Made by a program: the position numbers and the translations under genes. A stretch of 64,000 bases of DNA from JAAYUD01 sp963676865 (GTDB taxonomy: Bacteria; Bacteroidota; Bacteroidia; Bacteroidales; Bacteroidaceae), in NCBI GenBank assembly GCA_963676865.2, contig CAXXSS010000001.1, forward strand, positions 1,550,001 through 1,614,000, written 5' to 3'. The notes below the pieces were generated by a model, which did not search any database, had not been told where the DNA came from, and saw nothing but the letters and a program-made list of their open reading frames with translations. The first letter of the stretch is position 1; every line of letters starts with the position of its first letter. Shown here one piece after another: positions 36,872 through 45,480 of this stretch.

Positions 36872-37815
36872 ACAAAGAAATCATAGCAAACAGCATGGTC
36901 AAAGCCGAGGCACTACGTCTCGGCTTTGATGTCTGTGGGCTTGCACATGCCGAGCCTGTAGACACGTCCACGAGCTCTTTCTTCGACAGTTGGCTCCACG
37001 AGAAGAAAAATGCCGGCATGGACTATTTGAACAATTATCACGATAAGCGACTCGACCCACGACTACTGGTAGAAGACACTCAGACCATTGTTTCCGTAGC
37101 CCTCAACTACTACCCCGCACAGTTTATTCCATCCACCGAATATCAGATAGCCTGGTATGCCTATGGCAAAGATTATCACGAAGTAGTGAAACAACGGCTG
37201 CAAAAACTGCTCGCCGAGCTACAGGCAAAATACCCCTCACTTACGGGACGCGCCTTTTGCGATACGGCACCCGTATTCGAACGATATTGGGCTTGGAAAG
37301 CCGGCTTGGGATGGATTGGCAAGAACTGCATGCTGATTATTCCGCAAGCAGGACCCTGTTTCTTCTTAGGCGAACTGTTTATCAACGCCAAAGCCGACGA
37401 ATACGACACTCCCCTACCCGATCGTTGCGGAAATTGCACGAGTTGCTTGGATAGTTGCCCCACCGGCGCATTAGAAGCTCGCCACGAGCTCAACGCCAAC
37501 AAATGCATCAACTACCTTACCATCGAAAACAAAAACGAAATTTCGCACGAAATATCCCCTCAAATAGGCAATAGCATCTACGGATGCAACAAATGCCAAG
37601 CAGCCTGCCCCTGGAATAAGTTTGCAAAACCCACCACTGCTCCCGAACTACAACCAAACGCGTCCTTACTGTCTATGCACAAAGAAGACTGGGATGCCCT
37701 TACCGAAGAACAATATAGACACGTTCTACGCCACAGCGCCATGAAAAGAGCCAAATACAGCGCGCTTAAAAGAAACATTGAAGCGGCCAAGAAGAATAGC
37801 GACGCTGAAGAATAG
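36868..37815 (+). CDS. queG: Epoxyqueuosine reductase
   Basis: QueG carries out the last step of queuosine synthesis in tRNA, with cobalamin and two 4Fe-4S clusters. The ATG at 36868 gives 315 residues; the longer upstream frame lies inside the deacetylase gene. The N-terminal region has FDVCGLAHAEPVDTS. The active region has RAFCDTAPVFERYWAWKAG, and the cluster ligands are in CGNCTSCLDSCPTGAL and CNKCQAACPWN. Length and motifs are normal. Confidence 0.95.
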   Translation: MNKEIIANSMVKAEALRLGFDVCGLAHAEPVDTSTSSFFDSWLHEKKNAGMDYLNNYHDKRLDPRLLVEDTQTIVSVALNYYPAQFIPSTEYQIAWYAYGKDYHEVVKQRLQKLLAELQAKYPSLTGRAFCDTAPVFERYWAWKAGLGWIGKNCMLIIPQAGPCFFLGELFINAKADEYDTPLPDRCGNCTSCLDSCPTGALEARHELNANKCINYLTIENKNEISHEISPQIGNSIYGCNKCQAACPWNKFAKPTTAPELQPNASLLSMHKEDWDALTEEQYRHVLRHSAMKRAKYSALKRNIEAAKKNSDAEE

Positions 37816-37903
37816 CAAACACAAGCACCTGTCATCGCTCTCAAACCTTCCTGTCAACCTTTTTACTAGGCAGATTCATCCTTTTCGTCCTTATCGTTCA
37901 TTC

Positions 37904-37987
37904 GTTTGCTGCCCAGCAAACATGTGTTTGGTCGTGACCAAACGTATGTATGGTCGTGAGCAAACACGTGTATGGTCACGACCAAAC
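37904..37987. repeat. Four tandem 18-bp palindromes with exact 22-bp period
   Basis: Units start at 37904, 37926, 37948 and 37970. Each has the plan GTnTGsTs-NN-sAsCAAAC, with 18 bases and 4-base spacers. Units 1 and 2 are perfect palindromes apart from the central dinucleotide (GTTTGCTG-CC-CAGCAAAC and GTTTGGTC-GT-GACCAAAC). Units 3 and 4 carry one or two mismatches. Outer sequences CATTCGTTTG (37899-37908) and CAAACGAATG (37983-37992) are also inverted. It lacks spacer diversity, so it is not a CRISPR. Confidence 0.85.
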
Positions 37988-38093
37988 GAATGAGAACAAT
38001 AGATGTAAACCATGAATGATGCTGATCCTAACGATGAAACATACAGATTATGAGGTTGTAACAAACTTATGCGGCCAAGCCAAGGTACATAAC

Positions 38094-38126
38094 AAAAAAT
38101 CCCGACTCAAATAATGAATCAGGATT
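38094..38126 (-). terminator. Intrinsic terminator of tRNA-Gln
   Basis: On the minus strand AATCCTGATTCA and TGAGTCGGGATT pair over 12 positions with two G-T pairs and a short loop. A T-run follows (38099-38094). It lies directly downstream of the tRNA. Confidence 0.75.
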
Positions 38127-38134
38127 AATTGTGT

Positions 38135-38204
38135 TGTCCTACGAAGATTCGAACTTCGACTGACAGAACCAAAAACTGTAGTGCTACCATTACACCATAG
38201 GACA
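38135..38204 (-). tRNA. tRNA-Gln (anticodon TTG)
   Basis: The acceptor arms TGTCCTA and TAGGACA pair over seven bases. The D arm is GTGT/GCAC, the anticodon loop TTTTGGT gives TTG, and the T arm is CGAAG-TTCGAAT-CTTCG. CCA is not encoded. The gene is 70 bases and stands alone between queG and tyrS. Confidence 0.93.
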
Positions 38205-38283
38205 ATCACTTTAGGCATTGCTGTCTAAATCGGGTACAAAAGTAGAGATTAACCGCTGAATCTCCAAATATTTCGCAACTTTT

Positions 38284-39576
38284 TTATTTAGCGATCACAA
38301 GAAAATAGTTTTTCTTTCCTCTTTGAACCACTAAGAATTTATCATCTATTAAGTCGGTAGTCTTTATTTCACGGTCAAAAGCCGCCAACTTTTCTTTGTT
38401 TACCGATACGCCGCCGCCTTGTACCAACTTACGCATTTCGCCTTTAGAAGAGAAAATGGCAGCTTGCTCTACAAACAAATCTACGGCTTTAACGCCTGCA
38501 ACCAACTCGTCGCGCGATATTTCGAATGTAGGTACGCCTTCGAACACACTAAGCAATGTGTTTTCGTCAAGCTTCTTCAGAACCTCCGAAGTCGCATTTC
38601 CAAAAAGAATATTAGACGCATCTACGGCCGTTTCGTAGTCGGCTCTGGAATGTACCATAACCGTCACTTCTTCGGCTAGCTTTCGCTGCAACAAGCGCAA
38701 ATGAGGTGCCTCCTGATGCTGGGCAATCAATGCGTCGATCTCTTCCTGTCCGAGCATTGTAAACACTCTGATATAATGTTCGGCATCGCTATCGCTCACA
38801 TTGAGCCAGAACTGATAGAATTTGTAGGGTGATGTATAGTCGGGATTGAGCCATATATTGCCACCTTCGGTCTTTCCGAATTTTGTACCGTCGGCCTTCT
38901 TTATCAAGGGGCACGTCAAAGCATAAGCTTCTCCCCCATTCATCCGGCGAATCAGTTCGGTACCTGTAGTAATATTGCCCCACTGATCCGAGCCTCCCAT
39001 CTGCAACTTGCAGTTCTTGTGCTCGTACAGATACAAGAAATCATAAGCCTGCAACAGCTGATAGGTAAACTCCGTGAAAGACAATCCGTCGCGGGCCTCG
39101 CCATTCAAGCGCTTCTGTACCGAATCTTTAGCCATCATATAGTTGACGGTGATATGCTTGCCTATATCACGGGTGAATTCGAGGAAAGAGAAATTCTTCA
39201 TCCAATCGTAGTTGTTCACCAGCTCTGCCTTGTTGGGCATTTCCGATTCAAAATCAAGAAATTTGCCAAGTTGCGCCTTGATACATGCTACGTTATGCGC
39301 CAATGTCTGTTCATCAAGCAAATTGCGCTCAGCCGATTTGCCCGACGGATCGCCTATCATACCGGTAGCGCCTCCAACCAATGCCAACGGTTTATGACCG
39401 GCCAGCTGCAAACGTTTCAGTATCATAATACTGCACAAATGACCGATGTGCAACGAATCGGCGGTAGGATCGAAACCCACATAAGCTGTAACATGTTCTT
39501 TGTTTAGCAACTCTTCAGTGCCCGGCATTATGTCATGTACCATGCCGCGCCATCTCAATTCTTTTACAAAATCCAT
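38284..39576 (-). CDS. tyrS: Tyrosyl-tRNA synthetase
   Basis: This class I synthetase charges tRNA-Tyr. The 430-residue protein has the HIGH motif (LHIGH, about 42-46), tyrosine-pocket segments GGSDQWGNI and QAYDFLYL, and a KMSKS equivalent in KFGKTEGG. A C-terminal S4-type RNA-binding domain has LVQGGGVSVN. It is the last gene of a minus-strand run starting at 43197. The 66-base gap from the fusion gene upstream may contain its own promoter. Confidence 0.97.
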   Translation of the reverse strand: MDFVKELRWRGMVHDIMPGTEELLNKEHVTAYVGFDPTADSLHIGHLCSIMILKRLQLAGHKPLALVGGATGMIGDPSGKSAERNLLDEQTLAHNVACIKAQLGKFLDFESEMPNKAELVNNYDWMKNFSFLEFTRDIGKHITVNYMMAKDSVQKRLNGEARDGLSFTEFTYQLLQAYDFLYLYEHKNCKLQMGGSDQWGNITTGTELIRRMNGGEAYALTCPLIKKADGTKFGKTEGGNIWLNPDYTSPYKFYQFWLNVSDSDAEHYIRVFTMLGQEEIDALIAQHQEAPHLRLLQRKLAEEVTVMVHSRADYETAVDASNILFGNATSEVLKKLDENTLLSVFEGVPTFEISRDELVAGVKAVDLFVEQAAIFSSKGEMRKLVQGGGVSVNKEKLAAFDREIKTTDLIDDKFLVVQRGKKNYFLVIAK

Positions 39577-39642
39577 CGAATGATTTAAAATAGTTATTAT
39601 AATTGTACAAAAGTACGATTCTTTTTCTGTAGAAACAACAAC

Positions 39643-40536
39643 TTAATGCCTAAAAAAGACATTCTTAATGTTTTCGTGTATCGCAGCAGTCAATTGAGCA
39701 ACATCAATCTGCTTTATCTCCGCCGCCTTTTCATAAAGCGTACGAATCGTTGTTTCGCTCTCGTCGGTCTCGATAAAAAGCCTGTCAAGAGGCATTATAC
39801 GTAACACTTCTTCCGAATAGTGTTCGCCGAAAGACAAATAGAGTCCATGTTTCAGAAACTCCAGTGCCAATTCTTTTTTGCCGCGAAAACCGTGCACAAT
39901 CCAAGGCATCGTAGCTCTTGTTTGTCTACGAAGCTCTATTAATTCGGCATTGGCATGGACGCAATGAACAACGAGCGGCAAACGAGCTTCGGTTTCCGAA
40001 AAACAAATATGTCTGCGAAACATATCTTGCTGTATTTCAAATGGAGTTTCGCAAAGCTTATCCAAGCCCGTTTCGCCCAATGCCAAGACGTTGGGGAGTT
40101 TCGAAAGAGATACTAATTTGTTCCACTGCTCTTCGCGCTGCAATTCATCTGCCACAATATACCAGGGATGTATTCCGACAGAATAAAAGCGATTCTTTCG
40201 AATAGCAGCCTCTCCGGGTGTTATATTGAGAATAGCCTCCCTCCCACTCGCATTGTCGTTGTGAGTGTGAATATCGAGCACATCTGCCAATTGCGGGCGA
40301 CGCCATAAGTAAACACGTTCGGGCACGGGATCATAGCCATGACCTCCCCATGGATTGCAACGCAAGATACGCCATACCGCTAGCACAAGGCCAACGAAAG
40401 GGCCGTGTTTGCGAATAGCGTCTACCGCATATTGAGAGCAAGTCGGTGTATACCGGCACGAATTGGGTAGCAGTGGAGATATAAACTTCTGATAGAAATA
40501 AATAGGTAGGAGCAATATATACGATAAGATACGCAT
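39643..40536 (-). CDS. YidD-TatD fusion: membrane insertion factor joined to a TatD-family hydrolase
   Basis: The 297-residue frame has two parts. Residues 1 to about 74 are YidD: a hydrophobic start (LSYILLLPIYFYQKFISPLL), then SCRYTPTCSQYAVDAI and RCNPWGGHGYDPVPE. After a short linker, about 85-297 are TatD-like: metal ligands DIHTHN, GETGLDK, VVHCVHAN, IVHGFRGK and ETDES. YidD usually stands alone and helps YidC insert proteins; TatD proteins are metal-dependent nucleases. The junction was read base by base and has no stop. In-frame TTG and GTG codons just before the TatD part could allow separate starts. It follows rnpA by 13 bases, which is the usual place for yidD. Confidence 0.9.
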   Translation of the reverse strand: MRILSYILLLPIYFYQKFISPLLPNSCRYTPTCSQYAVDAIRKHGPFVGLVLAVWRILRCNPWGGHGYDPVPERVYLWRRPQLADVLDIHTHNDNASGREAILNITPGEAAIRKNRFYSVGIHPWYIVADELQREEQWNKLVSLSKLPNVLALGETGLDKLCETPFEIQQDMFRRHICFSETEARLPLVVHCVHANAELIELRRQTRATMPWIVHGFRGKKELALEFLKHGLYLSFGEHYSEEVLRIMPLDRLFIETDESETTIRTLYEKAAEIKQIDVAQLTAAIHENIKNVFFRH

Positions 40537-40549
40537 AGCTTCAAAAAAA

Positions 40550-40906
40550 CTACACTATCTGTTGCAATGCAGTACAAACGGCATTGTCGATAACATGCGA
40601 AGGGAGTAGATCATCCGAAAGATAGATAAATGCAACCAACCGATGCTTCTCTCCATCGGTCTTGAGCAAAGACTTGTTGCGTCGATAGGCTTCGCGAATC
40701 TGGCGTTTCACCCTATTGCGCTTCACAGCCCTTTTGAAGTGCCTTTTAGAAACACTTACCAAAATAGCATTGACATCATCAAGTTGATCAACAGAAGTAT
40801 AAATAATCCGTAAAGGAAAAACTGTGAACGAATGATTACCTCTAGCAAAAAGCTTCTCGATAAGCGTTCGTTTATACAGCCTTTCAGCTTTACATAAAGT
40901 ATTCAT
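40550..40906 (-). CDS. rnpA: Ribonuclease P protein component
   Basis: RnpA assists the RNase P RNA in maturing tRNA 5' ends. The 118-residue basic protein has the family core FKRAVKRNRVKRQIREAYR, with the RNR-type motif, and an N-terminal LCKAERLYKRTLIEKLFA. It sits between hemD (8 bases) and the yidD part of the fusion. The usual rpmH partner is absent, as is common in Bacteroidota. Confidence 0.93.
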   Translation of the reverse strand: MNTLCKAERLYKRTLIEKLFARGNHSFTVFPLRIIYTSVDQLDDVNAILVSVSKRHFKRAVKRNRVKRQIREAYRRNKSLLKTDGEKHRLVAFIYLSDDLLPSHVIDNAVCTALQQIV

Positions 40907-40914
40907 AACGGCAA

Positions 40915-41667
40915 CTATTTGCCACTGTTTGCCTTCTTGATATACATATCAAGAGCGGCTGTCATAGAGGGAGCCTGCACGGTAGGAGCCGATAAATCGA
41001 GACGAAGTCCGGCGTCACGCACTGCCTGCGCGGTAGTTGTTCCGAACGTAGCGATGCGCATGTCTTTTTGGTCAAACTTAGGAAAATTCTTAAGAAGCGA
41101 AGAAACGCCTGCCGGACTGAAGAAGACTACCATATCGCAATCCAACAATTCATCTTTTGCAAAATCATTGCTCACCGTACGGTACATTACGGCCTCCGTA
41201 TGCTGTAGACGAGCGTTATCAAGCAAATTCTTAATATCGTTGTTATGTACATCCGACATCGGTACCAAATATTTCTCGGTCTTATGCTTTGCCATAACAA
41301 GAACCAAATCATCTATCTTGCCGTTGGTTCCGAAAAACATTTTGCGCTTGCGATACTGTACATATTTCTGAATATAGAGCGACACAGCTTCAGTGACACA
41401 AAAATACTTCATAGTCTCGGGAATACTTACACGTAAATCCTTACACAAACTAAAGAAGTGGTCAATTGCATGACGCGATGTGAACACTATTGCCGTATGA
41501 TCCAAAATTGAAATCTTTTGCTGACGAAATTCTTTAGCAGTAAAACTTTCAACTTTAATGAAAGGGCGAAAAACAATATCAACACCATACTTTGATGCTA
41601 TATCGTAGTAGGGAGATTTTTCTGAAGCAGGCTTCGGCTGCGACACAAGAATTTTCTTTATTTTCAA
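40915..41667 (-). CDS. hemD: Uroporphyrinogen-III synthase
   Basis: HemD closes the linear tetrapyrrole in heme and corrin synthesis. The 250-residue protein shows the two-domain pattern of this poorly conserved family. AIVFTSRHAIDHFF in the first domain and MVVFFSPAGVSSLL in the second are diagnostic, with FGTTTAQAVRDAG near the C-terminus. It overlaps nothing but follows the DUF4271 gene by 4 bases and precedes rnpA, a typical Bacteroidota order. Confidence 0.9.
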   Translation of the reverse strand: MKIKKILVSQPKPASEKSPYYDIASKYGVDIVFRPFIKVESFTAKEFRQQKISILDHTAIVFTSRHAIDHFFSLCKDLRVSIPETMKYFCVTEAVSLYIQKYVQYRKRKMFFGTNGKIDDLVLVMAKHKTEKYLVPMSDVHNNDIKNLLDNARLQHTEAVMYRTVSNDFAKDELLDCDMVVFFSPAGVSSLLKNFPKFDQKDMRIATFGTTTAQAVRDAGLRLDLSAPTVQAPSMTAALDMYIKKANSGK

Positions 41668-41671
41668 CGTC

Positions 41672-42613
41672 CTAGAAATTTTTAATCAACATATTGTTCA
41701 TTTGAATCATACATTGACAGAACAAAATGCAAGGTATGATTTCAAGGGCACAAAAGTACAAAATTAAAAGCAGACGACGAAAGAACTTTTGCGAAAAAAG
41801 CTTTAACCACTTATATAAAATTAATATTTTGGCAAAAATAAGGATACATAGGCCAATTTTTGCTACATCAAGTGGGGGTAAGTACGAAAATATGATAAAC
41901 AACACTACCGGATAAAGGATGAATCCTATCATTATAAAAACAGTATAATAGGCGTCAATAAAAATATCCGTTTGCTTACGGTTAAAGAAAACCCAACCTA
42001 AAAAAGAATACATGCCCCACTTCATGAAAAAATAGACAAGAACCAGCAAAGAATATAAAAGCAATATGACAGGGACAGGAACTGATTTGGCTAGCAATCC
42101 ATTGGTATGGATAAAATAAGAAAAGAACAGAATAGCCGAAAGAACAACTGTCTGTATCACCAATATTCCCACACTACGGGCATCGCCCACTGTATTGACA
42201 ACAAACTTGCGCACGGGACCATGAACCATAAAGAAATCGTGAATGCGCTGAAAGAAGTAGTGGCGTGTCTTGGAAAGAACAAATAGGGCAACAAACGAAA
42301 AGAACAATACAATGAGTATAAGCAAATCGCTCGAACAAGGATCCCTAAACAAAGGAGTGCCTTCAATACCCGGTGCAAATTCGCGAGCCGAACGAAAACG
42401 AGCCAGTTTCAATTTGCCGGTAGGAACAAAAGAGGTAAATTCAATGCGTTGCAGCGTATCGGGCACATCAACTTTGGCTTGAGGGAACACATCGGGGAGC
42501 ACTCCGAGGTATTGTATCGTATCGGCCGGAGCCGCACGATCTGCTACGTGAGCCATCTTTTGTTGGCCCACAGATGCCGTATCTACAGTCAATGTATCAC
42601 CAGGGTGTCTCAT
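41672..42613 (-). CDS. DUF4271 family membrane protein
   Basis: The 313-residue protein has a soluble N-terminal part of about 100 residues, then a series of about seven hydrophobic helices, beginning near SSDLLILIVLFFSFVALFVL. Family members in Bacteroidota usually lie beside hemD, as here, but their function is unknown. It overlaps the LOG gene upstream by 4 bases and precedes hemD by 4, so it is tightly coupled in the operon. Confidence 0.8.
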   Translation of the reverse strand: MRHPGDTLTVDTASVGQQKMAHVADRAAPADTIQYLGVLPDVFPQAKVDVPDTLQRIEFTSFVPTGKLKLARFRSAREFAPGIEGTPLFRDPCSSDLLILIVLFFSFVALFVLSKTRHYFFQRIHDFFMVHGPVRKFVVNTVGDARSVGILVIQTVVLSAILFFSYFIHTNGLLAKSVPVPVILLLYSLLVLVYFFMKWGMYSFLGWVFFNRKQTDIFIDAYYTVFIMIGFILYPVVLFIIFSYLPPLDVAKIGLCILIFAKILILYKWLKLFSQKFFRRLLLILYFCALEIIPCILFCQCMIQMNNMLIKNF

Positions 42614-43197
42614 ATTGCAGCAAACTTGCTATAGCTTTTGTCCCACAAGGGAATATTGTAAATAAGATCCATTGCCTCCTCGGCTGTTTGAGCCACATTC
42701 CATAGATCGGCATGGCGCACACCCATGAAGTTTTCTTCCAAAGCCTTATCAAACATCGCCAATAACAAGTCGTAGTAACCGTCTACATTGACTATAACGA
42801 TTGGATTGGCATAAAGTCCAAGTTGCTTCCACGTAATAATCTCGAGTAACTCGTCCCACGTACCGCAACCTCCAGGCAAAGCAATGACAGCGTCACTGCG
42901 ATCGGCCATCAATTGTTTCCTCTCGTGCATGCTCTTCACTACAACCATTTTTGACATTCGGTCGTAATCCCAACCATGATCAACCATGAATTGAGGAATA
43001 ATGCCAATGGCCTCTCCCCCATTCTTCACTACTGCATCGGCAGTTGCCGCCATCAAGCCAAACTTTCCGCCACCGTTCATCAACGTAAGTTTTTTCTTCC
43101 CTATTAGTTCGCCTAGCCTAGTGGCTACCTCAAAATATTCGGGTGCTATCTTTGTGCTCGATGCGCAATAAACGCAAACTGTCTTAATCTGATTCAT
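42610..43197 (-). CDS. LOG-family protein (TIGR00730; cytokinin phosphoribohydrolase-like)
   Basis: The 195-residue Rossmann-like protein has the family motif GGCGTWDELLEIITWKQLG, where PGG-x-GT-x2-E binds phosphoribosyl substrates. LMNGGGKFGLMAA is at the N-terminal side. Relatives release adenine from nucleoside monophosphates; the physiological substrate in bacteria is unclear. It is the first gene of the run that goes through DUF4271, hemD, rnpA and the fusion gene. Confidence 0.92.
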   Translation of the reverse strand: MNQIKTVCVYCASSTKIAPEYFEVATRLGELIGKKKLTLMNGGGKFGLMAATADAVVKNGGEAIGIIPQFMVDHGWDYDRMSKMVVVKSMHERKQLMADRSDAVIALPGGCGTWDELLEIITWKQLGLYANPIVIVNVDGYYDLLLAMFDKALEENFMGVRHADLWNVAQTAEEAMDLIYNIPLWDKSYSKFAAI

Positions 43198-43276
43198 AAT
43201 CGGCCTTCTATTTCTGGCTGCAAAATTAATTGTTTTTTAGGAGATAAACCAAACTTTATTCAAAAACAAACAGCCG

Positions 43277-44647
43277 CTACATCAAATTGTGTAACCGAAC
43301 GGTAAAGACCGTATAGCCCGGTACTGAATTAACAGTGATACTCCCACCGTGCATCTCAATGATTCTTTTAGTAAGCGACAAACCTATTCCATTACCTTCG
43401 GCAAACGATTGATTTTCTCCTCTGAAGAAAGGATTAAAAATAGATTCCAACTCTTCTTGTTTAATCCCAATGCCATGATCGACCACACTGATGATAGCCT
43501 CGGATGCTTCATTTGAGATATGCAGTTCGCAAAAATGATCTGAAGAATACTTGCAGGCGTTATCTATTAAATTTCGAAACGCCACTATCAACAGATATTC
43601 ATTCCCCTGAAGCGACACTAAACGATCATCGGGAAGCTCTTCCTTATCAAAAACAATTTGAACCTTGTATCCCATATCCGGAGCTTGTTCCATACGACAG
43701 GCTTCGAGCAGAATCTCGTCGATACGCACTACCCGAGTAGCTATTTCAGACAAGCCGTAATTTGCCTTAGCCATATCCAACAAGTCGTTGGACAGTTTCA
43801 CCAACCGGTGCGAATCGCTTAACACTTTCTTGACAGCCTGTCTATAATCTTCTTTCGAAACCGAACCGTCGTTGACTAGCTCCAACTCTGTGACAATGGC
43901 CGAAAGCGGCGTCCGCAATTCATGAGACATATTGTAAACCAATTGTTTTTGGGCGTCGAATGACGACCGAAGTTGTGAAAGCATATTATTAAAAGTAATA
44001 GCGAGATGCGCAAGCTCATCTTTACGGTTTCCTTCGTCGAGCCGGATGTCTAACTGATGCAAATCGGTTATGTCGCTCACCTTTTTTGTCATGCGCGAGA
44101 TAGGATTGAATGCTTGTTTGGTAAAAAGACGGACGGTAAGAATAACGAGCAGCATCACACCAAGATAGGCCACACCCAAAACCATCCGGAGTGTTTCCAA
44201 CTGGCTCATGCCACGAGCATCATACCCCATCGCCGAAACAATATAAAGCCCCCTTTGCCCCTGAATAAGCATACCGTACAATTGGTTTTTACCAAACCAG
44301 GCTTCATATTTCCCCGTATTTTTTATTTCTGCATAAATCCGCATCTGTTGTTTAAAAGTCAATACGGCACTCAAATCACGATATACCAATTTTCCCGAAT
44401 CGGTATAAATAGTGACCCAAGGCTCCATACGCACGGGAGTATTGGCATATAGTAGATGCAGTACATCTTTATCTACCGTACTTCCATCAATCAAGTCGAC
44501 CTTGACTGCTGCCTGCAAGTGTAAACGATCAAAATAATCGTCGTGCACTTTATTGCAATAATATCGGTACACACCTATTATGAAGAACAATAGAATAACT
44601 CCGAATACACACGAAAAAATGAGTGTCAGCTTATTCTGGATTTTCAT
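43277..44647 (-). CDS. Sensor histidine kinase
   Basis: The 456-residue kinase has an N-terminal membrane helix (ILLFFIIGVYRYY region), a periplasmic sensor of about 120 residues, a second helix (MVLGVAYLGVMLLVILTVRLF) and a HAMP linker. The HisKA phosphoacceptor is in NMSHELRTPLSAI. The ATPase follows with N box NLIDNACKYS and G boxes DHGIGIK and GNGIGLSLTKRI. Its gene overlaps the response-regulator gene by 17 bases. The signal is unknown; the divergent Cys-rich exported protein is a candidate target. Confidence 0.93.
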   Translation of the reverse strand: MKIQNKLTLIFSCVFGVILLFFIIGVYRYYCNKVHDDYFDRLHLQAAVKVDLIDGSTVDKDVLHLLYANTPVRMEPWVTIYTDSGKLVYRDLSAVLTFKQQMRIYAEIKNTGKYEAWFGKNQLYGMLIQGQRGLYIVSAMGYDARGMSQLETLRMVLGVAYLGVMLLVILTVRLFTKQAFNPISRMTKKVSDITDLHQLDIRLDEGNRKDELAHLAITFNNMLSQLRSSFDAQKQLVYNMSHELRTPLSAIVTELELVNDGSVSKEDYRQAVKKVLSDSHRLVKLSNDLLDMAKANYGLSEIATRVVRIDEILLEACRMEQAPDMGYKVQIVFDKEELPDDRLVSLQGNEYLLIVAFRNLIDNACKYSSDHFCELHISNEASEAIISVVDHGIGIKQEELESIFNPFFRGENQSFAEGNGIGLSLTKRIIEMHGGSITVNSVPGYTVFTVRLHNLM

Positions 44648-45335
44648 CTTCTTCTTTCAATATAAAGCCCATACCAGGCTTGGTGTGAATAAGTTTGCGC
44701 GAGAATTCTTTGTCTACCTTACGACGCAAATAGCTAATATATACATCAATAAAGTTGGTACCCGTATCGAATTTTGTATCCCATACCTTATCGGCTATCT
44801 CACTTTTAGAAAGAACCCTGTTGCTATTGAGCATCATGTATTCCAACAAGTTAAATTCTTTCGGAGTAAGGGCAAGCACCACATTGGACCGTTTTACCAC
44901 CTTCGTCAATCGATTCAGTTCCAAATCGGCAAACTTAAGAATATCATTCTTAGGCAGTGAAGCGCTACGCTTGATAACGGCATGGATTCGGGCATTCAAT
45001 TCGCGCATTTCAAAGGGCTTGACCATGTAATCGTCGGCACCTGCATCGAAGCCCTCCACCTTATCGTCGGTCGTACCAAGCGCGGTAAGCATAATAACGG
45101 GATATCGTTCATCTGCAGATTTTATACGCTTACAGACTTCCAATCCATTGATACCAGGCAATATAATATCTGTCAACACCAGATCAAAGCGTTCTTCTTG
45201 AGCCTTTTTTAAGCCCGCAAAGCCATCTTTGGCCAATGTTACGTCAAAGCCGAATTCAACTAATCCCCTGCTAATAAGTTCGGTCATACGAGCATCGTCT
45301 TCGATAACCAAAATTGATATTTTTCCGTCTTTCAT
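44631..45335 (-). CDS. OmpR-family response regulator
   Basis: The 234-residue regulator has a receiver domain with acidic Asp13 and Asp14, phosphoacceptor Asp56 in LVLTDIILPG and conserved Lys in VKPFEM. A winged-helix DNA-binding domain follows (ALTPKEFNLLEYMMLNSNRV, then FIDVYISYLRRKVD). It is upstream of and overlaps its kinase gene. The 145-base gap to the divergent Cys-rich gene is a natural place for its binding site. Confidence 0.94.
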   Translation of the reverse strand: MKDGKISILVIEDDARMTELISRGLVEFGFDVTLAKDGFAGLKKAQEERFDLVLTDIILPGINGLEVCKRIKSADERYPVIMLTALGTTDDKVEGFDAGADDYMVKPFEMRELNARIHAVIKRSASLPKNDILKFADLELNRLTKVVKRSNVVLALTPKEFNLLEYMMLNSNRVLSKSEIADKVWDTKFDTGTNFIDVYISYLRRKVDKEFSRKLIHTKPGMGFILKEEDENPE

Positions 45336-45410
45336 AGTACAAAAATAGCTACAAAAAAATAAAAGAGATAATTTATCTTATTTTTATTACAAACATATCG
45401 ATTTCTTTTA

Positions 45411-45418
45411 TAAATTTG
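45411..45418 (+). promoter_or_regulatory. -7 element for the Cys/Lys-rich exported protein gene
   Basis: TAAATTTG matches TAnnTTTG, 63 bases before the ATG at 45481. No -33 TTTG is at the right distance, which might mean activator dependence; that is a speculation. Confidence 0.45.
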
Positions 45419-45480
45419 GGGAGTTTCCAGAAAATATTAAATAGGAAACGGAATTAAGTTTAATTTAAAATTTACAGAAA

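Larger units (their letters stand above)
37816..38134. other. Intergenic region with palindrome array and dispersed word
   Basis: No gene is seen. From left to right there is TTTCGTCCTTAT (37883-37894, the minus-strand copy of ATAAGGACGAAA), a four-unit array of palindromes (37904-37987) framed by CATTCGTTTG and CAAACGAATG, about 100 bases without notable features, and the terminator of the tRNA gene. Confidence 0.7.

Noticed and set aside
37904..37987. CRISPR array
   Set aside because: The units are short palindromes with 4-base spacers. There are no 25-40 base unique spacers and no cas genes.
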